Positions 25,182-35,220 of a stretch of 64,000 nt of DNA are shown piece by piece; position 1 is the stretch's first letter; each line of letters opens with the position of its first letter. The translations under genes and the position numbers were made by a program. Source of the DNA: Tahibacter harae (GTDB lineage: Bacteria; Pseudomonadota; Gammaproteobacteria; Xanthomonadales; Rhodanobacteraceae); assembly GCF_024437735.1 (NCBI RefSeq), contig NZ_JANFQO010000010.1, positions 124,001 to 188,000 of the forward strand. Reading direction: 5' to 3'. The notes under the pieces were generated by a model. It had not been told where the DNA came from. It ran no database searches and worked only from the letters and a program-made list of their open reading frames with translations.

Positions 25182-28100
25182 ATGCGCTCGTTCACGGACA
25201 TCTTCATCAAGCACCCGGTCCTCGCGATCGTCGTCAACCTGATCCTGGCGCTGGCCGGCTGGCGCGCCCTGACAGCGCTGCCGTTGCAGCAATATCCACA
25301 GATAGAAAGCACCTCCATCCTGATTACCACGGTCTATACCGGCGCCAGCGCCGAGACCGTGCGCGGCTTCCTGACCACGCCGATCGAGCGCGCCGTGTCC
25401 GCCATCGGCGGCGTGGACCACATCGAATCGAGCAGCCGCGCCGGGGTCAGCACGGTCACAGTGCGGCTCAAGCTCAACCACGACAGCACCAAGGCCCTGG
25501 CCGAGGTGACGGCGCGCCTGCAGCAGGTGCGCTCGGAGCTGCCGCAGGAAGCCGAGCCGCCGGCAGTGGAAGTGCAGCGCGCCGACCGGCCCTATGCCAG
25601 CTTCTATGTCGCGTTTTCCTCCAGTGAACGCTCGCTGCCGGCGGTGACCGACTGGCTGGTGCGCACGCTGCAGCCGCAGTTCTCCACCATTCCCGGCGTG
25701 CAGCGCGTCACCGTCGAAGGCGGCCGCCAGCTGGCCATGCGCATCTGGATAGAGCCCGAGCGCCTGGCCGCGCTGAACCTTTCGCCGGGCGATGTGCAAT
25801 CCGCCCTGCTGCGCAACAACTATCTCGCCGCGGTCGGCCAGACCAAGGGCGAACTGGTGCAGATCAACCTGCTGGCCAATACCGACCTGCGCACCGCCGA
25901 GGAATTCCGCAACCTGATCGTGGCCGAGCGCGACGGTGCCGTGGTGCGCCTGTCCGATGTGGCGCGGGTGGAGCTGGGCGCCGAGGAGGCCGAACTGGTC
26001 GGCAAGTACAACCAGCGCGAGGCGGTCTATCTCGGCGTATGGCCGCTGGTCGGTTCCAACGAGATCGAGGTCGCGCACCAGCTGCGCGCCGAGATGGAAC
26101 GCCTGCGCGCCACACTGCCGCGCGACATCGATATGCAGATGGCCTACGACGGCACTGTGTTCATGGAGGCGGCGCTGGGCGAGATCGTCAAGACGCTGGC
26201 GGAAACCGTCTTCATCGTCGCCCTGATCGTGTTCCTGTTCATGGGATCGGTGCGCACCGCGCTGGTGCCGCTGATCGCCATGCCGGTGTCCCTGCTCGGC
26301 GCCGCGCTGGTGATGCTGGGCCTGGGCTTCAGCCTGAACCTGCTGACCATGCTGGCCATCGTGCTGTCGGTAGGCCTGGTGGTGGACGACGCCATCGTCG
26401 TAGTGGAGAACGTCGAACGCCATGTCGGCGAGGGCAAGTCGCGCATCGAGGCCGCGTTGCTGGGCGCACGCGAGCTGATCGGCCCCATCATTGCCATGAC
26501 CATCACCCTGGCCGTGGTCTACGCGCCCATCGGTTTCCAGGGCGGCCTGACCGGCGCGCTGTTCCTGGAGTTCGCCATCACCCTGGCGGTGGCGGTGATC
26601 GTCTCGGGCGTGGTCGCAGTGACCCTGTCGCCGGTGATGAGTTCGCGCTTCGTGCACGCCCACGGCCACGAAGGCCGCCTGACCCGGCTGGTCAACCGCG
26701 CCTTCGAGCAGGTGCGCGCGGTCTATGCCTGGCTGCTGGACCGGGCGCTGGAAATGCGCGCCGCCATCGTCATCGCCGCGCTGCTGGTGACTGCGGCGGC
26801 CTGGCCGTTGTATACCTTTTCGCGCCAGGAGCTGGCGCCGGTGGAGGACCAGAGCCATATCAGCCTGTTCTTCGAAGCCTCCCCGGACGCCTCCATCGCC
26901 GCGGTCGACCGCGAGGCGCAGAACGTGGCGCAGATCGTGCGCGGCTTCGCCGAGACCCGCTCCACCTGGGCCCTGATCGCGCCCTGGGGCGGCTTCGGCG
27001 GCCTGGACGCCAAGCACTGGCACGAACGTGGCCGCACCACCGAGGACATGTACGGCGAAGTCTACGGCGCCGTGTCCCAGGTGCCCGGGCTGCGCGTGTT
27101 CCCGCGCCTGGATCCGCCGCTGCCCACGCCGGGCCAGTACGACGTGGAGCTGGTACTGCAGAGCGAAGCTTCGCCGCAGCAGCTGCTGGAGACCGTGGGC
27201 GCGGTGCTGGATGCGGGCTGGAAGAGCGGCAAGTTCCTGTATGTGGACACCGACCTGAAGATCGACCTGCCCGAGGCGCGCGTGGTCATCGACCGCGAAC
27301 GCATCGCCGACCTGGGCCTGGACCTGGCCACCGTCGGCCAGGAACTGGGCACCCTGCTCGGCGGCGGCTATGTCAACCGCTTCAATTATTTCGACCGCAG
27401 CTACAAGGTGATCCCGCAGATCGGGGAGAAGGACCGCGCCTCGGTCAATGCCCTGCTCGATCTCAAGATCAAGACGCCGGACGGCCAGATGGTGCCGGTA
27501 TCCACCTTCACCCGCATCGAGACCGCGACCGCGCCGCGCAGCCTCAACCGCTTCCAGCAGCGCAACGCCGTGCGCGTGTTCGGCGGCGTCAATCCCGGCG
27601 TGACCAAGGCCGAAGGCCTGCAGGTGCTGGAAGATGCGGCACGTGCCGCCAGCGGACGCCTGGTCAACCTGGACTACGCCGGCGAATCGCGCCAGATCCG
27701 CCACGAGAGTGCCGCGCTTACCGTCACGCTGGGCTTTTCCATCGTGCTCATCTACCTGGTGCTGGCCGCGCAGTTCCACAGCTTCCGCGATCCGCTGATC
27801 GTGCTGCTGGGCTCCGTGCCGCTGGCGATCTCCGGCGCGCTGCTGTTCAGCTTCCTCGACCTCACCACCATCAACATCTATTCGCAGGTCGGCCTGATCA
27901 CCCTGGTCGGCCTTATCGCCAAGGGCGGCATCCTGATCGTGGAATTCGCCAACGCGCGCCAGCAGCGCGGACTCAGCCGCGAGGCCGCACTGCGCGAGGC
28001 GGCGCTGACGCGGCTGCGCCCGGTGCTGATGACCTCCGCCGCGATGATCTTCGGCCAGCTGCCGCTGGTGCTGGCCACCGGCCCGGGTGCCGAGGCGCGC

Positions 28101-28271
28101 AACAGCATCGGCATCATCCTCGTCGCCGGCATGGTGGTAGGCACCTTGTTCACCCTGTTCGTGGTGCCGGTGTTCTATTCGCTGCTGGCTTCGGAACATC
28201 ACGACGCGCCCGAGACGGCCGCAGCCGAGCGCTTGCCGCAACCGCCGCACGGGGCGCTGGGCACAGCCTGA
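25182..28271 (+). CDS. RND multidrug efflux transporter, inner-membrane pump
   Basis: This 1029-residue protein is the full size of the AcrB/MexB class. It has two repeats of six-span bundles with large periplasmic loops, a first span IFIKHPVLAIVVNLILALAG, and the proton-relay Asp pair in LSVGLVVDDAIVVVENVERH. The second half carries IAKGGILIVEFANARQQ. It lies 28 bp after the adaptor, in the same operon as its TetR regulator, and a strong terminator ends the operon. The substrates cannot be predicted. The C-terminal tail is short. Confidence 0.95.
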   Translation: MRSFTDIFIKHPVLAIVVNLILALAGWRALTALPLQQYPQIESTSILITTVYTGASAETVRGFLTTPIERAVSAIGGVDHIESSSRAGVSTVTVRLKLNHDSTKALAEVTARLQQVRSELPQEAEPPAVEVQRADRPYASFYVAFSSSERSLPAVTDWLVRTLQPQFSTIPGVQRVTVEGGRQLAMRIWIEPERLAALNLSPGDVQSALLRNNYLAAVGQTKGELVQINLLANTDLRTAEEFRNLIVAERDGAVVRLSDVARVELGAEEAELVGKYNQREAVYLGVWPLVGSNEIEVAHQLRAEMERLRATLPRDIDMQMAYDGTVFMEAALGEIVKTLAETVFIVALIVFLFMGSVRTALVPLIAMPVSLLGAALVMLGLGFSLNLLTMLAIVLSVGLVVDDAIVVVENVERHVGEGKSRIEAALLGARELIGPIIAMTITLAVVYAPIGFQGGLTGALFLEFAITLAVAVIVSGVVAVTLSPVMSSRFVHAHGHEGRLTRLVNRAFEQVRAVYAWLLDRALEMRAAIVIAALLVTAAAWPLYTFSRQELAPVEDQSHISLFFEASPDASIAAVDREAQNVAQIVRGFAETRSTWALIAPWGGFGGLDAKHWHERGRTTEDMYGEVYGAVSQVPGLRVFPRLDPPLPTPGQYDVELVLQSEASPQQLLETVGAVLDAGWKSGKFLYVDTDLKIDLPEARVVIDRERIADLGLDLATVGQELGTLLGGGYVNRFNYFDRSYKVIPQIGEKDRASVNALLDLKIKTPDGQMVPVSTFTRIETATAPRSLNRFQQRNAVRVFGGVNPGVTKAEGLQVLEDAARAASGRLVNLDYAGESRQIRHESAALTVTLGFSIVLIYLVLAAQFHSFRDPLIVLLGSVPLAISGALLFSFLDLTTINIYSQVGLITLVGLIAKGGILIVEFANARQQRGLSREAALREAALTRLRPVLMTSAAMIFGQLPLVLATGPGAEARNSIGIILVAGMVVGTLFTLFVVPVFYSLLASEHHDAPETAAAERLPQPPHGALGTA

Positions 28272-28298
28272 GGCGGCAACGGAAAACGCCCATTGGCA

Positions 28299-28334
28299 AA
28301 CGGCGCGGGTCGTCCCACCGCGCCGTTTTTTTTT
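28299..28334 (+). terminator. Rho-independent terminator of the TetR-RND operon
   Basis: AACGGCGCGG (28299-28308) pairs with CCGCGCCGTT (28318-28327) and runs into a T-tract to 28334. It lies 28 bp after the RND stop. Confidence 0.9.
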
Positions 28335-28350
28335 GCTGCGCGGCAGCGGC

Positions 28351-29211
28351 CTAGGGCACGAAATCCGCGCTGGCCAGGTCGTAGCGGCGCAGGCCCAGCG
28401 TGCCCTCGGCAACCAGGGCCTTGATCTCGCGGCGCAAGGTTGCGATGCGCTCGCCGAAGCTGTCCTCGCCGATGCGCAGCAGCGCGGCGAAGGGATCGGC
28501 GCTGGCCAGCGCATTCACAATGACCGGCGCCCGCGCGCGGCCCTGGTGGCTGATATCGGCGACGAGCAGGCAGATGCGGTCCTCGGCCCCGTCGAGGTTG
28601 TAGCGCTGGGCCAGGCGGCGCATCTTGGCGCGGATATGCGCCAGGCCCACGTCGACCTGTACCTGGCGATGCAGCGGATCGTTCTGCACCCAGTGCACGA
28701 ATTTCGCCGCCTGGATCACCTCGGTGTCCTCGACTTCCGCCGAGCCGGGATTGAGATAGTCCAGCAGGCCGTCGGTGGAGGTGTCCGATTCCAGCGGCAC
28801 CAGCGCATCGTCGCCGATGCGGCAGATGCGCCCGCCGCTCACGGTGAGGTCGGGGAAATATTCCGGTGCCAGCGGCAGCTGCAGCAGGGCGCGGAGATAG
28901 GCGACGAAATCGCCGTTGGGCACGTGCGCGGCGAACTGCAGAAAGGCGAAGGTAAAGCGCGCGCGGTCGTAGGTATTGAGCGTGTGGAACAGCGCGCCTT
29001 CGGCCGTCGCGGTCGGATGGATGAAATCCGCCCAGAAACCGTGCTGGCCGCGGAACTGGCTGCGGTCGTAGCGCTGGGCGGCCGTGCCGCTGACATTCAT
29101 CAGCCCCTTGCGGCCCTGGTAGCTGACCCGCCGCCCGATGGCGAAACGCTGGCCGTCGATGCGGCCGAAATAACGGTTGCCCTGCTCCAGCGAAAAACTC
29201 ACCACTTTCAT
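28351..29211 (-). CDS. Conserved protein of unknown function, 286 residues
   Basis: A cytoplasmic-looking protein without a signal peptide. Features include QFRGQHGFWADFIHPTATAE, LNTYDRARFTFAFLQFAAHV and LLVADISHQGRARAPVI. The aromatic-rich FWADF and NTYDRARF motifs resemble a lysozyme/chitosanase-like or peptidoglycan-associated fold, but I cannot assign a family. It is transcribed toward the RND terminator and divergent from the 1172-residue gene, separated by about 575 bp. Confidence 0.72.
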   Translation of the reverse strand: MKVVSFSLEQGNRYFGRIDGQRFAIGRRVSYQGRKGLMNVSGTAAQRYDRSQFRGQHGFWADFIHPTATAEGALFHTLNTYDRARFTFAFLQFAAHVPNGDFVAYLRALLQLPLAPEYFPDLTVSGGRICRIGDDALVPLESDTSTDGLLDYLNPGSAEVEDTEVIQAAKFVHWVQNDPLHRQVQVDVGLAHIRAKMRRLAQRYNLDGAEDRICLLVADISHQGRARAPVIVNALASADPFAALLRIGEDSFGERIATLRREIKALVAEGTLGLRRYDLASADFVP

Positions 29212-29787
29212 CGGCGCTCTCCCGGTGTGTCGTATGACCCTGGTCCCGCAGCAATTGTGTAAAACGCCTCACTGCCGTGCAGGCGAACGGCGCAGGCCGC
29301 ATCGCACGCCGCCCGGCCGCACGCGCAACGCCCGGGCCCTCCTTCCCGCGGTATTTCCTGCGGATTGCCGATCGCCGGCATCCGCCGCAGACACACAGGT
29401 GCCGGCAGAGGCGGAAACCTCTCACCGGATGCGCAGACCGGGGCGCGGGCCTTTCGGGAAAAAGCCGCCGCGGCGCAAGCACGCACGCACGGAAATACCG
29501 CGCGGCACTTCTGCACCAGCGCAACATTGCGACAAGGCAATTGTCCGCCGCAGACACCGTTTTCCCCTGTGCGAACACTGCTGCAACACGCCTGATAGGC
29601 CCCGCCCTGTCTTGCCGCTAGGCAAAACTGCAGCGCTCGCGTTGCAGCGTCAGGGGGAAATCCAGCGTACCGCCGTGTCCCGTTTCCCCGGGACGCGACC
29701 GCCATTCCGTACCCGCCTGTTCCCCCTGTCCGCACCGCGCGCCGCTGCTGCACTGCCACGGTCGGTTTCTCCAGACAAGGAACAGCC
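29212..29787. other. Divergent intergenic region, 576 bp
   Basis: This region separates the 286-residue unknown gene (minus) from the 1172-residue gene (plus) and presumably holds both promoters. I find no convincing ORF, long inverted repeat or consensus promoter. The AAGGAA ribosome binding site of the right-hand gene lies near 29777-29782. Confidence 0.5.
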
Positions 29788-32700
29788 ATGCCATCGATCC
29801 CAGCGACAGAACCGCATTTACTGCATTTCGACCTCGCCGAAGCCGAGGCGCCGTATACGCTGCATGTCGCGCAGCGCGAGTTCGTGCTGAACCCGCACAG
29901 CCGCGCCACCCGCGCCGACGCACGCGCCGAGAACGGCTTCCTGCGCCTGCTCGCCGACGACGCGGTCAGCCATTACGTACAGCTGGCGCTGCCGTCCGAC
30001 GCCGTCGCGCTGATGTGGGTGACCCAGCCGGTGCAGGTGGACGGCCATGGCGCCGAGCGCATCGTCTCCATGGGCATACACCTGCCGCGCGAAACGCGCC
30101 TGCGCGACGTGCGCGGCGAACTGCTGCGCGGCAGCGGGGATGACGCCGCGCCGCATCCCAAGCTGGCCTTCCGCAAACTGGAAAAATCCCTGCTGCACAG
30201 CGATCTCGGCGCGCTGCGCAGCATTCCCGACCAGATCGCCGATGTGCAGGATCCGTACGAAAGCGCGGTCGCCCTGCTGTTCAAGCACCCGGAGCTGATC
30301 AACCTGAACTCCACCGCCAGCAGGGGCGGCCCCACTGTCGTGATCGAAGCCTGCATACGCCGCGCACTGAGCGAAAGCAGCCTGCTGGTCGAGGCGATAC
30401 GTGCCAATCCCGGCACCTGGGCACCGACCGAGCGCGCGCGGGACGTGGACGGCTCGCCGCTGCTCGACGACGAAGGCAAGCCGGTGTTCGTCACCGGCCT
30501 GCACCCCGACGTGCTGGCGACGCTGCCCAATGTCATCGGGCGTGCCCTGGTTCTGGCCAACCAGAACGAAGACCTGCGCGGCCAGGCCTGGTCGCTGCAA
30601 TACGGCAATACCATCGCCGACTACGCCGGCCGCGTCGCGCCCAGGACCCAGGCCGCGGCGCCGAAACTGCGCGGCGCCGGCGACGTGAAATGGCGGCTGA
30701 AGAATCTCACGCCCAGCAGCGGCCTGGAATTTGAATCCGACGTGCGCTTCACGCCGGCCGTTCCCGGCGCCAACTGGCGCGCCGAAGGCACCTGGTCGGA
30801 CAGCGACGCGGCGAACCTGGGGCCGTTCGACGATGCCGCGCAGAAAGCGCTGGCCGCCGGCAACCTGCATGTGAAGTTCGGCAGCATCAGCGGCCGGATC
30901 AGGCCGGTGGGCGGCAAGGAACGCAGCTACGAGGTGATGCTGGAGGGCCAGCAGGGCAAAGGCGAGCTGCTGCTCAATGCCGAAGGCACCGCACTGCAAT
31001 ACCTGATCACCGCCAGCGGCGGACCGTTCGGCGATGCGTACTTCGCCATCGGCAGCGGCCCGGCCCTGCGCAAGGTGCACAACATCGCCGTACGCGATGC
31101 CGGCACCAACGGCAATCTCACCGTGGTGTGCAAGAACCACTGGCTGCGTCATCTCTCGGCCTACGTGGAATTCCTCGACAGCGCCGGCCAGCCGTTGCCG
31201 CCGCGGGGCTGGGTATCGCGCTTCCCGCTGCCCCTCACCACCGCCGGCTTCGACGACCACCCGACCCGGCGATTCGTCGACATCGTCAGCCCGGTGGAAA
31301 CCATGATGGGCATTCCGTTGCCGGCCGAGTCCTCGCATTTCAATGTGCCGGTGCCGGCCAATGCGGCGACCATCCGCTTCACCTGGGGCGGCATGGGCCA
31401 GGGCCGCTATGACGAAGTCGCCTGTCCGGTCGGCGCCATTCTCACCACCGTGATCGAGATGGCCCTGCCCATGGTGCTGCTCGCGGCCTCGGCCTCGCCG
31501 GGCAAATCCGGCGGCCTGCTCGGCCTGGTGCGGCGCAAGCCCATACTCGGTGCGCTGCTGGTGGGCTTCGCCGGCGTGGTGATCGGCAAGAGCGACGACC
31601 CGGCGCGCATGGCCGGCATGATCGCGAAGAAGCTGGTGCCCATGATCGCCAAGGCCGGCCTGAAGGAACTGGGCCAGTACATCGCCGAGAAAATCATCGA
31701 AGGCGGCGCCAAGAAGGCCCTGCCCTTCATCAACATTGCCCTGCTGCTGGCCGACGTGGCCGCGACCGTGGCTTCGCTGGCGCAGACCACCAGCGCAATC
31801 CGCCAGTCGCCGCGCGCCCAGGTCACCGAGATCACGCGCAGCATAGACCTGCGCATCACCATCACGTCGAGCAAGCTGTACAAGAAATTCCCCGATCACC
31901 ACCATCACCTGGGCATCGTCGTCGCCTATGACAGCGGCGTCACTCTGCCCAAGCTGATCAAGCCGCTGCCGCCGGAAACCCTCAGCGACGATATCGTGGT
32001 GGATTTCAGCGATGTGCCCGCCGCCGGCAACCTGCGCGTGCTGGTGTTCTTCTATGCGGAGAACGATTGGCAATCAGGCCAGGGCGCCAGCCGCTGGCTC
32101 AAGGCCGAAGGCCAGGCCGGCAGCCATCTGCTGGTGGTGCCGCCGATCGAGATTGACGTCAACGAAGTGCCGCTGGGGCGCTGGTCGGTCTACGAACATC
32201 TGCAGAAGATCACCCTGGAGAACGGCCGGCGCGTATGGAAAGCCGGGCCGCCGCCGCAGGCGACCAAGACCACGCCGTCGCCGGTACGCGGCGTAATCAG
32301 CAAACTGCACGCCATCACCATGGCGCAGTATTCGCAGATGATCGGCTACTGCTGGGAAGCCAGCGACCTGAACCTGCCCCCGGACGACGCCGCGCATCCG
32401 CCGAGCAGCAGCAGCCTGTATACCTTGCAGAACCTGTCCGTGCTGCAGCGGCCGCAGGACGGCTTCAGCGCCGCCGCGCTGGGTTTCAGCGGCGGCAGCA
32501 GCATAGCCTACGATCTGGTCTCGCCCGACGATGGCAGCGGCCGCAGCTTCTTCATCGATCCCACCCGCGGCGTCTACCACGAAACCAACAATCGCGCCGG
32601 CGGCTACCACCTGCGCCGCATTGCAGTCGATTACAAAAAGCCGCCGGATTTCAAACCGCGCCGCAATGAATCCTGGGGCCGCTTCCCGGATGCGGTCGAC

Positions 32701-33306
32701 GGCATGGTGCTGCATCCGCACGGTTATCTGTTCGCGATCCGCCGCGGCACGCACAAGCTGTACCGCATCGCGCTGCCGGATATCGCCACCAGCGACGAAG
32801 ACGCGCCCATGGCCACGCTGTGCTCCGGCGAAGGCAGCCGCCACGGCCTGATGAAATCACCCATGGCTGTGGCGCTGGCGCTGGACGGCCGCGTGCTGGT
32901 GCTGGAATCGGGCAACGGCAGGCGCGTGCAGTGCTTCGACGTCAACGGCAATCCGGTCGCCTATTTCACCGATCCGGTCAGCAAGACCCGCACGCCGGTA
33001 CTGCCGCTGCGCAGCGACGGCAAAAACCTGACCCTGCTCGACATGGCGGTGGAAGCCAAGGGCCATATTTTCATCCTGGGCCATACCGGCGCCGGCCAGG
33101 CACCGGGAGACTACCGCCTGGACCTGTACGACCCCGCCGGCACCTACCTCACCACCACCAGCAATTTCACGGCCGCGCGCATCACCGTCGACCTGCTGCG
33201 CAATGTGTTCGCGCTGAACTACGAAGTGCTGGATACCAACGGCCGCCGCCCCGAACCGGGCGTCAGCCAGTGGCGACCGCCCGCGCCGTCGAAACCGCGC
33301 GCCTGA
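29788..33306 (+). CDS. Large orphan protein with Ala/Gly-rich hydrophobic middle and NHL-like C-terminus
   Basis: A 1172-residue protein with no signal peptide. The first 540 residues are mixed alpha/beta. Residues 548-600 hold two hydrophobic segments (AILTTVIEMALPMVLLAASA and ILGALLVGFAGVVIG), followed by a helical amphipathic stretch (602-668) ending KALPFINIALLLADVAATVA. From about 964 to the end there are NHL/beta-propeller-like blades (DGMVLHPHGYLFAIRRG, SPMAVALALDGRVLVLESG). The pentapeptide-repeat gene lies 13 bp downstream, so they are co-transcribed. I do not recognise the family; a membrane-active or contact-delivered protein is one speculation. Confidence 0.75.
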   Translation: MPSIPATEPHLLHFDLAEAEAPYTLHVAQREFVLNPHSRATRADARAENGFLRLLADDAVSHYVQLALPSDAVALMWVTQPVQVDGHGAERIVSMGIHLPRETRLRDVRGELLRGSGDDAAPHPKLAFRKLEKSLLHSDLGALRSIPDQIADVQDPYESAVALLFKHPELINLNSTASRGGPTVVIEACIRRALSESSLLVEAIRANPGTWAPTERARDVDGSPLLDDEGKPVFVTGLHPDVLATLPNVIGRALVLANQNEDLRGQAWSLQYGNTIADYAGRVAPRTQAAAPKLRGAGDVKWRLKNLTPSSGLEFESDVRFTPAVPGANWRAEGTWSDSDAANLGPFDDAAQKALAAGNLHVKFGSISGRIRPVGGKERSYEVMLEGQQGKGELLLNAEGTALQYLITASGGPFGDAYFAIGSGPALRKVHNIAVRDAGTNGNLTVVCKNHWLRHLSAYVEFLDSAGQPLPPRGWVSRFPLPLTTAGFDDHPTRRFVDIVSPVETMMGIPLPAESSHFNVPVPANAATIRFTWGGMGQGRYDEVACPVGAILTTVIEMALPMVLLAASASPGKSGGLLGLVRRKPILGALLVGFAGVVIGKSDDPARMAGMIAKKLVPMIAKAGLKELGQYIAEKIIEGGAKKALPFINIALLLADVAATVASLAQTTSAIRQSPRAQVTEITRSIDLRITITSSKLYKKFPDHHHHLGIVVAYDSGVTLPKLIKPLPPETLSDDIVVDFSDVPAAGNLRVLVFFYAENDWQSGQGASRWLKAEGQAGSHLLVVPPIEIDVNEVPLGRWSVYEHLQKITLENGRRVWKAGPPPQATKTTPSPVRGVISKLHAITMAQYSQMIGYCWEASDLNLPPDDAAHPPSSSSLYTLQNLSVLQRPQDGFSAAALGFSGGSSIAYDLVSPDDGSGRSFFIDPTRGVYHETNNRAGGYHLRRIAVDYKKPPDFKPRRNESWGRFPDAVDGMVLHPHGYLFAIRRGTHKLYRIALPDIATSDEDAPMATLCSGEGSRHGLMKSPMAVALALDGRVLVLESGNGRRVQCFDVNGNPVAYFTDPVSKTRTPVLPLRSDGKNLTLLDMAVEAKGHIFILGHTGAGQAPGDYRLDLYDPAGTYLTTTSNFTAARITVDLLRNVFALNYEVLDTNGRRPEPGVSQWRPPAPSKPRA

Positions 33307-33319
33307 AAGGAATCCGACC

Positions 33320-35068
33320 ATGAATCGTTTCTACGGCAAATACCGCTTCATCATCAACGGCCGCAAGCTGGTGTTCTGGGAAAACCGCATCGGCCTGATC
33401 AGCAAGGACCGCACCACCATCCGCGAAATGGGCCGGAACCATGTGCCGCTGCCGCCGGAATGCTGCATGTTCCTGGTCGTGGGGCCCGGCGACGGCACCT
33501 GCTGGCTGCAGGCCTGCAATGGCGAAACCTTTGCCAGCAACGAGGGCGCGCTGGGCATTCTCACCACCACGCCCACCGGCCTGCCGCGCTACCTGACCCG
33601 GGTGACGGGCATGCGCTTCGACCTCGCCTCCCTGCGCGCCGGAAGCACGGGGAAACTGCGCTACTACCGCGAGGACCGGCCGGGCATCTGGGCCGACATC
33701 GGCTACCAGCGCGCCAGGGCGCTGGAGGTCGACGATATTACCGAGACCCCCTATATCACGAACGTGGCGAGCACCGATCTGGCGGGCAGCGACTGGACGC
33801 TGGAACAGCTCGGCGACGGCATCGACCAGATGACGGCGGGCAGCAAGAAGGTCACGCATTTCGATTTCACGCCGGCAGGCAAGGCCGTGGTCAACCTGAG
33901 CGGAGAAAACCTCGCCGGCGTGGATTTCGGCCGGGCCGATCTCAGCGAGTGCCTGCTGACCGGCGCCACGCTCACCAACACCACCTTCGACGGCGCGCGC
34001 CTGCGCAAGGCCGGGCTGGACCGCGCCAACTTCAGCGGCGCAACGCTCAACAACGTCATCTTCAGCAAAGCCAGCATGAATTCGACCAACCTCAACGGGG
34101 TCAAGGGCGTCGGCTGCGATTTCTCCGACTGCGATCTGCTGAGCGTCATCTGCGCCGGCCAGCTCGGGCTGACTTCGCCGGAGAACGCGCCCATGCGCTT
34201 CTCCCGCGCCAAGTTCAACTATGCGCTGATCGGCACGGACTGGAAGCACCGGATCATGGACTGGGCCGAGATCCGCGCTATCAGCAGCGGCGCGCGCATC
34301 GACGCGACCAAGGCCAATCTCACCGGCGTGGTGCTCAGCGACCTGAATCTCGCGTCGAGCTGCAAATTCGACAACGCCATCCTGCGCAATGCCAGCCTGG
34401 CCGAGTCCCGCATGCCTTTCGCCTCGTTCAAGGGCGCGTTTCTCGACGGGACTGTCGCGCCGGACCTGGCCGGCACCGACTTCGCCGGCGCGCGCCTGCA
34501 GGGCAGTTCCTTCGAGGACGCCCACTGCACCCGCGCCAATTTTTCCGGCGCACGGCTGGACGAGGCGAATTTCAGCAAGGCGCGCCTGCACAAGGCCAAT
34601 TTCACCAATGCCTATCTGCGCCGGGTGAATTTTTCCGCGGTGGAGCAGCGCGGCATGAGCGGCGCCTCGTTCAACCGCGCTTTCCTGGTCGGCTGCAATT
34701 TCAGCGGTGCGGACCTGTCCACCTACCAGACCGACACAGTGAACATGACCCAGGCCTATCTGCACGGCGCAGACTTCAGCGGCGCCAATCTCGCCGGCAC
34801 GCTGATGACCGGGGCGGGCATCGCCTTCGAGGAAGGTTCGCTGTCAGTGCGCATCGACAGCGAGACAGCCAATCCGGTGCCCTACGAAGCGACCCTCATA
34901 GACCCGGAAGACACCACCACCCGCGAGACCTCCTGCCCCAACGGCGACAAGGGACCGTGCAGCCTGGGCCAAATGCACAGCAAGCAGCCCTTCCCCACCG
35001 TATGGCCCTGGCCGCGCGGCGCCAGCGACCCCGAGCAGGAGGTGGAGGAGGTCCGGCAAGCGGACTGA
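33320..35068 (+). CDS. Pentapeptide-repeat protein, 582 residues
   Basis: The N-terminal 190 residues form a separate domain rich in aromatic and Cys residues (FWENRIGLISKDRT, PLPPECCMFLVV). Residues about 195-500 contain many A(D/N)LXX or ANFSGA pentapeptides (for example DRANFSGATLNNVIF, ARLDEANFSKARLHKANFT), which form a right-handed quadrilateral beta-helix. The C-terminal 80 residues are polar and acidic. It has AGGA before the ATG and follows the 1172-residue gene at 13 bp. Pentapeptide proteins include DNA-gyrase protectors and secreted effectors; which applies here is unknown. Confidence 0.88.
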   Translation: MNRFYGKYRFIINGRKLVFWENRIGLISKDRTTIREMGRNHVPLPPECCMFLVVGPGDGTCWLQACNGETFASNEGALGILTTTPTGLPRYLTRVTGMRFDLASLRAGSTGKLRYYREDRPGIWADIGYQRARALEVDDITETPYITNVASTDLAGSDWTLEQLGDGIDQMTAGSKKVTHFDFTPAGKAVVNLSGENLAGVDFGRADLSECLLTGATLTNTTFDGARLRKAGLDRANFSGATLNNVIFSKASMNSTNLNGVKGVGCDFSDCDLLSVICAGQLGLTSPENAPMRFSRAKFNYALIGTDWKHRIMDWAEIRAISSGARIDATKANLTGVVLSDLNLASSCKFDNAILRNASLAESRMPFASFKGAFLDGTVAPDLAGTDFAGARLQGSSFEDAHCTRANFSGARLDEANFSKARLHKANFTNAYLRRVNFSAVEQRGMSGASFNRAFLVGCNFSGADLSTYQTDTVNMTQAYLHGADFSGANLAGTLMTGAGIAFEEGSLSVRIDSETANPVPYEATLIDPEDTTTRETSCPNGDKGPCSLGQMHSKQPFPTVWPWPRGASDPEQEVEEVRQAD

Positions 35069-35131
35069 GCAAGCGCCAGCCTGGAGAACGAAAGCAGCAC
35101 TGTACGCCAGCGCCGCAACCATGCAGACTCG

Positions 35132-35165
35132 CCGTTCCCGCCGCCCCAGCCGGCGGCGGGAACGG
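35132..35165. repeat. Perfect 14-bp stem-loop between the pentapeptide and P-domain genes
   Basis: CCGTTCCCGCCGCC (35132-35145), a 6-base loop, and GGCGGCGGGAACGG (35152-35165). There is no T-tract. It may end the upstream operon or lie in the leader of the gene at 35221. Confidence 0.7.
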
Positions 35166-35220
35166 AGCCAGGGGCCGTGTTCGCTATCCGACAGCAACCA
35201 GCAGCCAGCGGGAGTCTCGC

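Noticed and set aside
29212-29787. Several short open frames in the divergent gap
   Set aside because: Overlapping on both strands, Arg/Cys-rich, no ribosome binding sites or domains.
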